Source of the DNA: Alectoria sarmentosa
Lineage: Eukaryota > Ascomycota > Lecanoromycetes > Lecanorales > Parmeliaceae
Assembly (NCBI GenBank): GCA_009733775.1
Contig: WOGZ01000230.1
Span: 1-54,813 of the forward strand
DNA: 54,813 nucleotides
Reading direction: 5' to 3'
Part shown: one piece after another, positions 1 to 10,740 of the stretch
Layout of the letters: each line of letters opens with the position of its first letter
Position numbering within the stretch: the first letter of the stretch is position 1
Program-made: the position numbers and the translations under genes
Notes under the pieces: model-generated
What the model was told of the DNA's origin: nothing
Seen by the model: the letters and a program-made list of their open reading frames with translations, nothing else
Database searches by the model: none

Positions 1-135
1 TCTTCTTCTTCTTCTTCTTCTTCTTCTTCTTCTTCTTCTTCTTCTTCTTCTTCTTTTTCTTTTCATCTTCTTCTTCTTCTCTTCTCCTTTTCCCTCTTTT
101 CTTTTGCTATTTTTTCTTTCCTTTCCTTTCCACGA
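1..135. repeat. (TCT)n microsatellite and polypyrimidine tract
   Basis: A near-perfect TCT repeat fills positions 1-54 and grades into a C/T-rich tract to about 135. It lies upstream of the transporter gene and could be part of its promoter or leader, as pyrimidine tracts often are in filamentous fungi. That role is inference. Confidence 0.9.
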
Positions 136-414
136 AAGCATAAAAGCCACTTTCTTCACATCCACGCATTTCCATCAAGCCTAGCCCTAAGATAGGGCAT
201 CCCCTCTGCCTCTAACCCAAACAGGCAGCTGCACAAACAACCGATACCTGACCGGCTAACCGCGATAGCGAACCGCTACCAATGACGCAGGACGAAAAGC
301 GCTGAAACTCGGGTCTCGATAAGCACGATTGCGGTACTACCTGATATAGGTCAAAGCTCACCTTGTCGCCATGAACCTTTCTTGTAAAAAAGGCTGCAAG
401 TTGGCAGTGCAAAA

Positions 415-2646
415 ATGGCGAGCAGAGTCCGCCGTTCGAGGTTTCAGATGCCCAATTTGCGCGTAGAGCAAGTGCCGTCGGCATTCTCTGGCGCGATAGG
501 AGCGAGCAGGTGGAGTAATAAAGGTATCCCCTCCCCCCCCCCCCTTCAACCCTGCCATCTGCACGCCCCCTCCCAACCACCCACCGGCGCTTAACGTAGT
601 CCAGATCTGGACCCCATTCGCCGCGCCGACAGAAAATGGTCCGTCTACGCCCTCATAGCCTACTGGTTCTCCGACGCCTTCAACGCCGCAACGTGGGAAT
701 TCTCGGCCTCCATCCTTGCTATCGGGCTTTCGTATAAGGATGCCCTCGGGATCGTGGCGACGGGTTTTATAATTGTCAGTGTGGTGATCAGTCTGAACGG
801 AGCCACGGGTGTGCTATACCATGCGCCATTTCCGGTGCTGGCGAGGGCTGGCTGGGGATTTTGGGGAAGTTATGGTAAGTGTTCATCGTGGCTGGGAGAA
901 ATGGAAGGGGGGAAAGGGGTGCTGATTGGTGCGCTAGTGGCCATCATATCGAGAGTGATACTGGCAATGTTTTGGTTTGCGATTCAGACGGTCAACGGAG
1001 GTGATGTGGTACAAGTGATGATCACGGCAATCTGGCCAAGCTTTGGGAGGCTACCGAACCATATTTCTGCAGATCAGGGCATTACGACAGCGCAGATGGT
1101 CTCATTCTTCCTGTGTGAGTAGTGCTGGTAGATCTCCATGGTTGATGACAAGCTGATAGCGCGCCATTAGTCTGGCTCGCCCAAGTCCCCTTCCTCTACA
1201 TGCACCCCAACAACCTTCGCTATCTCTTCATCACCAAGTCCATCCTCGTCCCTATCTGCTTCATCGCCATGCTCATCTGGGCATTCCGCTCTACAGGCGG
1301 TACAGGAGGCCCACTGCTATCTTCGTCCGCGAAGGCCACCGTAGGAGGGTCTGCGTACTCTTATGCCTGGCTTTCTTCCCTCACGTCGGTCATTGGCAAT
1401 TACGCCACCCTCAGCGTAAACATGCCCGATTTCTCACGCTATAGCAAGGCGAGCGTCAAATGGCAGTGGCTATACGTTCCGATGCTGCCAATTGTATTCA
1501 CGTTCATCGCATTCATCGGCATTGCATGTACATCTGCCGGGGAAGCACAATACGGGTCACTGGATTGGAATCCAGCTACCCTCATTGCCAATTGGCCGAA
1601 TCGATCCTGTCAATTTTTCGCCGGCTTTGCTTTCTCCCTTGCTGCATTGGGCGTCAACATCTCCGCGAATAGTCTGTCGGCGGCTAACGACCTAGCTGCG
1701 CTGTTTCCTTCGTATATCAATATTCGGCGCGGCCAGCTGATTTGTGCCCTGGTCGCATGGATCATGGTACCCGTGAGTTACCTTTTCCAAGCCATTTTTT
1801 GCCTGATCCATCCAGTATTTTGAATTGCGAGACTTGTTGCAGGGCTTTAAGACTCCCGGAGCATGCTTCGTGACTCAAATCTAATCCCAAAAGAGACATT
1901 CTGACTCCGAAATCGTTTAGTGGAAGATCCTGGCAACCGCGAGCGGCTTCCTGAACTTCATGTCGGCTTATAGCGTCTTCTTGGGGCCGATTGCCTCGAT
2001 CTTGGTATGGGATTTCTGGTGGGTTCACAAGATGAAGTACGATGTTGTGGCTTTGTATCATCCCGAAGGGTATGTCCAACACTCCCTTATACCTTCGTGG
2101 CGAAAGAAATGCTCACCGGTTGCGATAGCATCTACCGATACACCTACGGCATCAACTGGCGAGCCATCACCGCTTTCGTAGTGGGCGTAGCCCCCAATTT
2201 GCCAGGCTTCATCAACAGCATCAATTCCTCTGTCAATGTTGGGGTTGGGAAAAGACCGTGAGTTATCCTTTTCCGAGCCATATTTCCTGATTCGTACTGC
2301 ATTTGAACTTGCAACAACTGTCTCAGGAATAAACGAACTCCCGAGCCCTGTTTCGCGACTCCAAGACGATCGCAAAAGAGATATTCTGACCCCGAAATCA
2401 TTTAGATATACATTCGCATGGATCCTTGGTTTCGTCATCACCTCGCTGATATACGTGGTCCTCTCAACGGTCTTTCCGCCGACGGAGACGATGATCCCAC
2501 GAGCGATCTTGCCGGATGAGGTGTATGAAGGTGAGGAAGGGACCACGGTGACGATTGAGGGTAAAGCAGTTGATGATGATGTCGAGCGAGAGGCTGCTGG
2601 TGAGAAAGAGTGGAAGAAGGAGGATGGCGAGCTGCGCGTCATGTAG
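415..2646 (+). CDS. NCS1 family nucleobase/thiamine-type permease (FUR-like)
   Basis: Predicted plasma-membrane proton symporter of the nucleobase-cation-symport-1 family. Substrate (uracil, allantoin, uridine, thiamine or similar) cannot be assigned. Exons: 415-523, 605-874, 938-1114, 1171-1772, 1921-2069, 2129-2257, 2406-2646. All six introns are GT-AG with consistent phases and give 558 aa, the usual family length. Intron 1 splices WSNK to DLDPI, recreating the signature before TM1. Other hallmarks are the WFSDAFNAATW segment, NGATGVLYHAPFPVLARAGWG, YATLSVNMPDFSRY, and the late GINWRAITAFVVGVAPNLPGFINSI. The start is the first ATG after an in-frame stop at 385. Introns 4 and 6 are both 148 nt, longer than the other four (56-81 nt), and are similar to each other. 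Confidence 0.9.
1773..1920 (+). repeat. Introner-like element, copy 1 (transporter intron 4)
   Basis: A 148-nt GT-AG intron with the same length as transporter intron 6. The last 32 nt of the two match at 29 positions, and both begin GTGAGTTA followed by a CTTTTCC stretch. The shared tail extends beyond the branch site (CTGAC) and acceptor (TTTAG), through a CCGAAATC stretch that splicing does not require. This points to common descent rather than splice-signal convergence. Confidence 0.75.
2258..2405 (+). repeat. Introner-like element, copy 2 (transporter intron 6)
   Basis: A 148-nt GT-AG intron related to intron 4 of the same gene. Its 3' tail CTGACCCCGAAATCATTTAG differs by two bases from copy 1 and by one base from the copy in paralog F (29253-29388). 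The middle of the element is only partly alignable, so the copies are not brand new. Confidence 0.75.
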
Positions 2647-3438
2647 ACTAGGTGAAACTATGGCGTTGGGCCGAAAGATTGCCGACAAGCTGCTTATTGA
2701 ACATGTCGAAATTCATGAGCTTCCACCCTGAATTCCCTGATGACTTTCCTACTTGCGCTTTCATTAAGAGAAAAAGACACTGTATGAATATGTTGAAACA
2801 TCATTTGAACGGCAGTCATGCCATAAAGCATCAAGAACTAAGTTCCATTGGAGATGTATCATGGGCGACTCATGCCCATGAAAAGTAGGCCTAACCCCCT
2901 AAATCGCTGTCAAATTTCAATTCTCTCGAGCCTCAAAAGCTGTAAAAGGAAGGCTCAAACCCCAGCTTCATCGTTATCTGGATACCACCGAAGCAAGAGG
3001 AGGTCCTTGCACCTGAGAGCAGTCCCTCGATGAATGTCATTCCAGCAAATCTTTGAGCAAGGAATGTCAACTCTTTAGGTGTGTCACCCTTCTTGCGAAC
3101 AATTTGACTTTCGCTTTCTTCGCTGACCTTGTATCCATCAAGGGTATTTTCATACATACTTGCGTTGCATGAATTGTGAAAAGCCATATTGGCGCTCTCG
3201 AATTCAGTGATGGACCTTTTATGGCCGTTGTTTGACCAATTGCAGCCCCATCGGTTCTTCAAATGCTGCCATGTCTGAAAACCGCTTTTCCCCCTCTTTT
3301 CCTGACTCAATCCCAAACAACATTTTCACCCTTGTCTTGGCTGAGCACTGATAGTCGGAACTCCTAGCAATGCCTACTTAGCCACAGAATTTTGGCCCGC
3401 TAATTCTTGTCGTCAACAACACCAGCGAGGGATGGTTT
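2647..3438. other. Intergenic, convergent 3' ends
   Basis: Spacer between the transporter stop and the RIT1 stop. A 127-codon open frame on the minus strand (2933-3316) lacks an early ATG and resembles nothing I recognise. No other signal seen. Confidence 0.5.
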
Positions 3439-5072
3439 TCAGTCAAGCCTAGGCATGAGGAAAGAATGCACACTCTGTAGAGTTGAGCGCGAGGGATTGG
3501 CATCAGGCTTTGCTGTTGTGATAAAGGCGAGACGTCGGCGAACGAGAGCCTTGTCAATTGATGCACTGGATGCATGGCGGTTGAAACCATCTATTGCGGA
3601 AAGGTCAGCTAATAGGCGTGGGAGAGCAATAGAGGCTATGCACCCAAGACGTGGAGAGGAGAGGGTTGGCGCAACCGACAGTCATCATCAAAGAATAGGC
3701 AGAGCATAGCAAGCGCAGTGCCAATTGACAGATCCTTTCCCGTGGGACACAGAAACAGAATCTTTGGTGGTGAGCCATAGTCCGCAAGGCTGGCAATGAA
3801 CGGAGGGACGCGGGGTAATTGAGAGCGAAGAGCTCGACTGCCTAGCTTCCCATCACTGCATAGTAGATTCAGGATCCTCGTTCGTTTGTCATCCTTGGTC
3901 TTGTGATCTGTCTTGGAGGGCGCAGTACCACCGCAGATGACGATACCATCATATGATAGCTCGGCTTGCTTAGCGCTTGATAGAGAGCCAATGGAAAGGC
4001 TGGTAGGAGCCAACGTCACAGCGTCACTTCGGGCAACGCCGTGATCCGGATCCGTAGTTATCAATTCCAGGACGATATTCGGCATATCTTCCTCGACTGC
4101 AGTGAACAACTGATCCCGATGTCTCCAGAACAGGGTCGGCGTCAAACCGTGCGACCAGCCTTCGCTGTCATCTCCAGCTCCTTGAATGTATCCATCTTCC
4201 GTCATTTCAGCGCCGAATACGCGTCTGGAGGCCGTACAGCAAATTATGGTGTGATACTCCGCAGAAGGAACGGACACGTCTGTAGACACAAAATCGGGGG
4301 TGACCCAAGATGGTCTGATTGGCTTCTTCAAGACTGAGCGTAGGGAGCATAGGTCAAGGCCGAGATCCTATTTTGTCAGCTTCGGAATCCATAGCCCGAG
4401 GCATTGAGCCGTGTGTACCTTCACATTATTAACAAACCCATCAAGAAGCGCTTTAATTTGGGAATTCTCCGATGCACCTACGACCTCTTTCGGCGTCGAC
4501 AGCTTGTAGTCGTCGGGCACCTCCCCGAATAGCAATCGATTGATCACAACGCACCAGATGGGTATAGTCTTGCTCAAAGCATCAGGCATGCTTTTACCCC
4601 TTCGTGTAGAGTCAACGATGATGCATCTGTCATCGCAGACGCGCCATTATATTAGCTCCTGCTCTTGTAGCCCGCATGTCGAGGCACTGAGAGCCCATAA
4701 CCTTACCCACCCACCAGATCTTCCTATTATATCCAGTACCTGTAAATTCAATCGCCTTGTACTGAAGCTCCATTGTCCCCAATGTCCATCCGTGCTCTTG
4801 AAGTACGCACTAGCGACCTTCTGCCCTGGAGGAATGTACCAACTCCCGCAACGCTCATTGGCAACGAGAGGCAGGTTAAATTCGGAGGCCACATTTTGGA
4901 CGAAAAGCGAGTCGTGATAGATCGAGTGTAGGCGATTGGTGGTAGACAGCGTGGAATGTCTCAACGAAGAGAGGGTACTGGAGAAGCTTTGGGAGGCGGA
5001 GGGAAGGAGCAGGGAGGATAAAGATGTAGGGAACGAGGATCCGGCAGCCATGGTATTATGGGGTCGAGACAT
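3439..5072 (-). CDS. RIT1: tRNA A64-2'-O-ribosylphosphate transferase
   Basis: Modifies initiator tRNA-Met at A64 using phosphoribosyl pyrophosphate, which keeps initiator tRNA out of elongation. Exons, in coding order: 5072-4711, 4626-4419, 4367-3680, 3590-3439, with introns of 84, 51 and 89 nt; 469 aa, phases consistent. Hallmarks in order: NRLHSIYHDSLFV, LVANERCGSWYIPP and AYFKSTDGHWGQWSFS in the N-terminal third; GGCIIVDSTRRGKSMPDALS across intron 1; PIRPSWVTP near residue 205; and the phosphatase-like loop LCPTGKDLSIG near the C-terminus. The ending DKALVRRRLAFITTAKPDANPSRSTLQSVHSFLM is recovered only by splicing intron 3, whose GTCGGT donor is weak. A second in-frame ATG at 5051 is an alternative start. 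Confidence 0.92.
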
Positions 5073-5923
5073 TATCCTTCATATACGCTGTTTCCCAATA
5101 TCGAAATCAAAATCAAGCATCAATCATGCTTGAAACCATGAATACGTGTGGTCACCACAAGCACCAAAAGTCCTGCGTCGCGCTAGTACCAGCCCTAACC
5201 CTGACTACAGAAATAGCCTGGTAGGTGATACCCTATGACTATCTCCTGGGGGCGCAGGGATCAGAACTCTAGGGACCATTTTAGGCGCGATAGGGGCATG
5301 GTCCCTGAACCGAGCCGGGCCTAGGTGCAATTCCCAAACACTTCTAAGCGCATTGCATAGACACTTTCCGCTATCTTGACGCAGCAGTCTAGGCATGTGC
5401 AGGACCGAGACAAAATTTTCATTGTTCTCCAATCTTCATCATCATGAACATTGGCATAATGCTAAAGACGAACTCCTTCTTCCAATATCTGAAAGACTTC
5501 TATGATCTAAGTGTATGGCCAAATTCTATTGCCACGGTATCTCCAAGTCAGCTCTTGTCGTTGCCAAATGACAACCCTGTCTGAGAGTCATTTATTACAA
5601 TCCCAATATTCCTTCTCTAATCACGCTGGGCTCTGAGAACGTCCGAACTATACCACCAGGGGTATAAGAAGAGGACCAAGGTCTCTTCTGATATTGCTGA
5701 GGTTCTGGTCGGATTAATGGCAAGACATTGACGGCGGAAAATCTTCAACGGTCGAAATAGGAGAGCATAGAATGAAACCGTTAGGCGTGTGGGTCCAACG
5801 TATAGCCCTAGGGAACTTGGCAGGAGGCGATGGGCGACGGACGCGTGATACAGTTCCGGAGACACCACCTTTTTACCAATGAGTGCCGAGATCAGAACCA
5901 GCCCTCGATGCATATCATCATCG
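5073..5923. other. Intergenic between RIT1 start and gene A stop
   Basis: No convincing gene. Short open frames on the minus strand (5205-5432, 5617-6228) are either compositionally poor or read out of frame with gene A. Confidence 0.5.
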
Positions 5924-7078
5924 CTAGCAACGAAAGCTCGTCTCGATTTCCAATTCTCTTTGGCGACTTGGGTCGTTGTATACCTCCTTGAAAGTGTGTA
6001 AAGGATCAAAGAGCCAGACATCTTTGCCTCGGATTGCATGGTAGTGTGCTGCTGCCTCCCGAGACGTTGCTTCACCACCAATGATATAATACTGGGCTTT
6101 CTCCTCCAGAGAAATTTCCATTCCATCAGCAGCGCCCCAAAATTCCATCGATCTCTTGTTGCCCTTCTTAGCTTCCTCAAGAGTGATAGTTGGTCTGTCG
6201 ACTGGCGGCCCGTATTTGGTTCTGTCAATGGCTCCGGGACCGAGTGGCGGTCTCCTCACAGCGGAAGCTTGCTCACAGCACACCTCGAAGCTCCTCGGAG
6301 CTGTCCAAGCGCACCAATCTTCCCAAGGAAGAGCGTAGGGGTTATGATCGTTCGTCGTGAAGTAGAAATATCCCATGGTCGACAGCCACGCCAAGTATCG
6401 TTCCGGATCTCGTGCGACAATATTATCAAGAATCGCCATCATGTTTCCGAGGGGATGTTGCTGCCCTATTCCCTCTACTGGTTCTGCTCCCAAGCTCCCT
6501 TCTCTGGCTTCCGCTGCCAAAAGCATACTCTGCACTTCGTTGTGCGTGTGCTCCACGAACCTCTCTTGATGCCAGCTAGGCGACCCAATGCGATGCCTGT
6601 ATCCGCGCAATTTTTCATGCATGAACTCTTCGGTCATCTCTTCCGTGATAGAGAATCTTGCTTTACGGACCATCAGGATCCCGCCTCTCCACGCAGCAAG
6701 TCTAGCAAGACTGGGAGGAGCTCCAGGGCGTCGATCCGCTCTCCAAAATCGATCCGATTCGCGCTGAAGTATGTCAAGCTGTGCCGCGTAGGATAGCCAT
6801 GGAGACCCGAGGATGAGTGGAGGTGTTCTTGAAGTTACGCGCGTGAAGCTTCGGATGGATGGCTTCAACGCCTCCTGAAGCATGTTGACCTCGTCCCAGG
6901 TGCTAGGCTTTTGCTGGCGTGAGTCTAGTGCGTGCATAGCGTTGACCCATGGGATGCTACCAGGCTGGCCCATCTGCAAAGGTGCAGATGGAGCTGGTGT
7001 AGGGAATGAGGCGCCTGGTAGTTGGAATGGTGTGGTCGCTTGAGAGGGGTGTTGTTGGATCCCGCCTTGAGCATCCAT
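5924..7078 (-). CDS. Family member A: block-5-only relative, unknown function
   Basis: Single-exon gene, 384 aa, starting at the first ATG after an in-frame stop. Residues about 64-135 (from LQEALKPSIRSF through SYAAQLDILQRESDRFWR to PPSLARLAAWRGGI) match the C-terminal block 5 of paralogs C, D, F, G, H and I. Here the block sits near the N-terminus behind a Pro/Gln-rich leader. The remaining 250 residues (TEEFMHEKLRGYRHR, WEDWCAWTAPRSFEVCCEQ, EEAKKGNKRSMEFWGAADG) are absent from the other paralogs and unfamiliar to me. Blocks 1-4 are missing, so A is either a truncated copy or a different fusion of the block. A decayed relative may lie upstream at 7725-8065. Confidence 0.7.
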   Translation of the reverse strand: MDAQGGIQQHPSQATTPFQLPGASFPTPAPSAPLQMGQPGSIPWVNAMHALDSRQQKPSTWDEVNMLQEALKPSIRSFTRVTSRTPPLILGSPWLSYAAQLDILQRESDRFWRADRRPGAPPSLARLAAWRGGILMVRKARFSITEEMTEEFMHEKLRGYRHRIGSPSWHQERFVEHTHNEVQSMLLAAEAREGSLGAEPVEGIGQQHPLGNMMAILDNIVARDPERYLAWLSTMGYFYFTTNDHNPYALPWEDWCAWTAPRSFEVCCEQASAVRRPPLGPGAIDRTKYGPPVDRPTITLEEAKKGNKRSMEFWGAADGMEISLEEKAQYYIIGGEATSREAAAHYHAIRGKDVWLFDPLHTFKEVYNDPSRQRELEIETSFRC

Positions 7079-7724
7079 CTTACAGAATCTTGGCTATTGT
7101 TGAAGCCTTGCTGAACGTAGCTTGGGGCGATAACCATAGAGGTGGTCACGAAGCTATGACTGACAAAAACCGAAGACAAGATGCTGAGTGGTGTGACTGG
7201 GTTGAGGGTTTGAAATCAACTCAAAATTTCGATTTTCTGGGACCAAGCCTACATCAAATGTGTTTACAACTCGAAATAGACACGCGTAGATCACATCAAT
7301 TTACCGCTTTGAACAATTTTACCTCGGGGTTCCTCAGTCGATGCCAGATGGTACAACTTTGCATGGTGGCTCTCGTCTTGATTCCTCACTCCGCGAGTGA
7401 GAAACATCTCCCCTTCACCCGAGCTACGTTCAGTCACGACCATCGTTGTAAGAAGCTGAATACGTTAGCTTTTGATGGTTTTTTCTCATGGGGGGATCCA
7501 CTCTAAAGATTACTACAACGAACCTCAAGATGATAAGAGTAATACTTTCACAAAGGGATACAATAGTTCAGTCTACTCCATATTTTAATCCTTGAAGCGA
7601 AGCCAGAAATGACCAAGAATTCCTGCTCAGTCCATGACGGCTGCCACGAACCTTTGCCACGGACCTTTGGAAATCCTGCAGTTTCCCATACTTTGAACTA
7701 TGTCCGGACCTTTCTCGACCTCGG

Positions 7725-8065
7725 CTAGCCAACGTTTTCAAATTTCATTCTGTACTCATCCTCGAGCCGTGATCCTGGTATACCTAACAGATTGATGATG
7801 TTTCCATTCTCTCCACGTGGTGCTCGACGGCTTTTTCTGAAGGTCTCGTAACAGATCGAGTCCTTGCTGGGCGCTTCCCACTCACGCACCGATTTTCCGA
7901 AATGCATGACCTCGGCCGAGATTGGTAGGGGTTCATCTGGACGAACCTATCTCCACCAATATCGGAATGCGCCAAATATCGTGTCAAGTTGTGCGCGGTA
8001 TTAGGGGTATGATTCGGTGATTTGCCCAATGTCAAAGCTATTCGCCTTAAGAAACACGGACTACA
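7725..8065 (-). pseudogene. Decayed relative of gene A / block 5
   Basis: One minus-strand frame reads LKANSFDIGQITESYP-stop-YRAQLDTIFGAFRYWWR-stop, then VRPDEPLPIS and REWEAPSKDSICYETFRKSRR. It parallels gene A: SYAAQLDI, DRFWRADRRPGAPPS and, further on, WTAPRSFEVCCEQASAVRR. Two in-frame stops and compressed spacing indicate a remnant. The match rests on short motifs read by eye. Confidence 0.4.
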
Positions 8066-8465
8066 GAATTTAGAGAAAAGCAAAAGCAGTGAAAGTCAAG
8101 AAAATGTCTAAGAAAATGGATACAAAACTAAGCGATCTCCGTAGTAAGCTTTCTAATATATCACAACAGTAAGAGGTATCTTCTACAAAAGCTTGGCGTT
8201 CATCTGTGGCTTTGGGATTACCAATCGTCATTCTGAATGGAGAAGCGTGCTTGGAGCAATAAGTGACGAGGATGGAAGTCAAGCTCATTTTTCAATATCT
8301 CAGTATGAAAAACTATCCGCCCCCTGCACTAGCACGCAGCGAAGATGCACTTCTCAAGACCCACAAGGACTCAATGCCCGCCCTATTGGGCCAGTTCAAG
8401 CCTTTGACGCCTTCCCTACAAGTTTCTGAAGTCACCCTCGTATGAGGCCTGTCGCCAAAGAACTA

Positions 8466-8693
8466 TCACGCTAGTACACAGCGGGAGCATTGTTTGTGGC
8501 CGCAAAGACACCTATCTCTGGTTTCGCTAGTGCGGCGGTCGCATCTGTGACATTGCCAGCTGAGAAAGTCTTGAATCCATCGGCAGTGGGAACATTTTCT
8601 GTGGCGGCAATGACGATTGCGGCATCTGCCACTGTCGTCGCGATTCGCATCGCCGCATTCGTGACAGCGCCACCAATAATAGACGCGCTGCAT
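8466..8693 (-). CDS. Small Cys-rich zinc-finger-like protein
   Basis: 75 aa from the ATG at 8693. It holds two W-x-C-x2-C units: WWRCHECGDANRDDSGRC, then C-x4-C-x-H/R-x2-C-x2-C, then SWQCHRCDRRTSETRDRC, CGHKQCSRC at the end. Paired C-x2-C knuckles separated by about 10-15 residues resemble the short fungal Trp/Cys zinc-ribbon-like proteins, so zinc binding is likely. The upstream stretch is open in this frame without an ATG. An exon starting at the ATG at 8793 (MDYFVSNKL) joined by a 49-nt GTACAA...CAG intron would put the Cys motif out of frame, so I prefer the short start. Confidence 0.5.
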   Translation of the reverse strand: MQRVYYWWRCHECGDANRDDSGRCRNRHCRHRKCSHCRWIQDFLSWQCHRCDRRTSETRDRCLCGHKQCSRCVLA

Positions 8694-10740
8694 AGTGTTG
8701 GAGGAGACCGGTGGCGAGGGTAATTGACGTTCTTGTACCTGGAACAGGGAGATTGTCAGCAACCACCAGCTTGTTTGAGACGAAGTAATCCATACTTTTC
8801 CCAATTCGTGGAAGGCTTCTTCACAGGTTGGTAAAGTTTTTGAGATGTAGGTCTTTCATTAACGGTGTGGTAGGTGTTACCGGTAGTTTGTGTATTTGTG
8901 CTTGAGGGTTCGAGAGGAATACTGCCTCTTTCTATGTACTAAGAGGTAAGAGTAAAAGAGAGAAAGGAAGAGGTATAAATAAGATCTATCCCAAATGTTA
9001 ACGAATTATGACTTCATACGCTGACACTCCCCCTCCTGGTACAATGAAGAGGTGTTGTATCTTCGATTGGACCTGCTTTCTTGGGTGTCAACTCATTGTG
9101 TGATAACATATATCCGGTATTGGAAATTTTATTGGTGATCTTGTCGGAAAGTGTTGATATCAAATGGAACTCCGCCATTCCGCACATCGTCTCTCACAAT
9201 GTAACGAGTAAGCAATCAGCTGGAGCTTCCCACGCTCGCTCAAAATGGGCGAGCTCTCCAAACCCTATCAATCGCTCCGTGTACCGCGGGCACGTTTTGA
9301 AACATTGAAAAACACAGAATAAATCAAGCGGACGGGTCGAGGGGCGGTTCCGCGTTTCAAGAACCAGTGTCGAGTCGGCTTACACGTTCACCAAATGGTT
9401 CCCATTGGTTGTTGCATTGTGCATCCAAACAGTGCCGCAATGAAGAATTCCGATTGGCGGCGACCCGGCAGCGGTTGGACTCTCGAATTGGTACTAGTAC
9501 TTCAGCAGACTGCAAGAACCGAGAAGGGGCTACTACCCCACGGCACACCTGAGGTGGCGGGCATGATTGCTTCCTGAAAGGTGTTCTCGAATCCGTTGGA
9601 CTACAAACATTGTAGGAGACGATGATCATTTGTTGCCATGTTGCTAGCTGGTCATCGAATGAAGGGGCAGTTGGCAAAGAGAGCTCGTAGAAAGCTCTAA
9701 AACCCTATAGCAAACATCAGCAAACACCGTACCACCGCGATTCAACTCCCTGCTCGACCTCGAAAAGAAACATGGTTGCACTCAACAAGGTTCGTGGACT
9801 CAATACGTCCAATATTGGCTATATCACATCTCCAACCCTAATCACCTAACCCAAAGCCCACCCAACTCTGGCCCAACCTTCTCTTCTTCCGCGGAGGGCT
9901 AATGGCACTTCTAGTGGAGAGTCTACCCTTAATACAACTCAGGTGCAACGACTGCATAAGGTAGCCAGCGCTACGATCCAAACACAAAGTGCAAAAATAC
10001 TACATGGAAAATTTAATGGTGCTGCTAGCCAGGCAGAGTCTTTATCAGTGAACTAGTTCACTCATGCACAATCATCAATAAATCAAAGGGTCATATTATT
10101 GGTCAATGAACAAGATCTGCAAGCGGGTCAGAGCAGTGGTCACAAAGCGCGGGAACCATTTTCATCCCCCCTATGTCTAGATTCAAAGACTGGGAAACAC
10201 GAAAAGATAAAACCCCAAAGTACGAAATACTCTGAAGCGAAAACCGAAATCCTCATAACATTCCTGCTCGGAGCCTCACGATTCTTCAATCATTGCGCTG
10301 AAGCCTTGAGCCTGTGTCATTCGATGCTCATCGTGGAGACATGCCGCCTTTCATGTCCTTCCTTCTTCAAGGCATCCACTTCAACCGGCCTGTGCCTTCA
10401 TATCCCATAAAGGCCACATTCTGTGCCGCAGTCCTGGCATACCGAACCTCCATCCGTTATCGCAACATCGGGTACCATTCCCGTTCTCGCGAGGTGTATA
10501 GTACAGCGTGTCTTTTTGCAAATAATGCCGGTCAAAGATCGAACCTCCGAAACCCACCCCCCATCAAACCCAGCTAGAGCTCATCAGAATGATCGTCCCC
10601 CCAGTTATCAAACGTTGCTAAGGTCTCCTAGAACCAAGACCCATAGCTCTCATTCATATAAGTCCATAAGACCACCTCCCCAATCCAAGCAAAGAATTCC
10701 TGCGTCGACGACACTGCGTCCTGAAGACCTTCATTCTCCA
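8694..10740. other. Two-kilobase intergenic region
   Basis: No gene supported. Short open frames on both strands lack codon structure or recognisable motifs. I found no family blocks, repeats or RNA genes here. Confidence 0.5.

Noticed and set aside
2933..3316. 127-codon minus-strand open frame
   Set aside because: No early ATG, no homology I can recognise, and it lies in the 3' spacer between two convergent genes.
7006..7506. 166-codon plus-strand open frame
   Set aside because: Starts antisense to gene A's N-terminus and shows no protein-like features.
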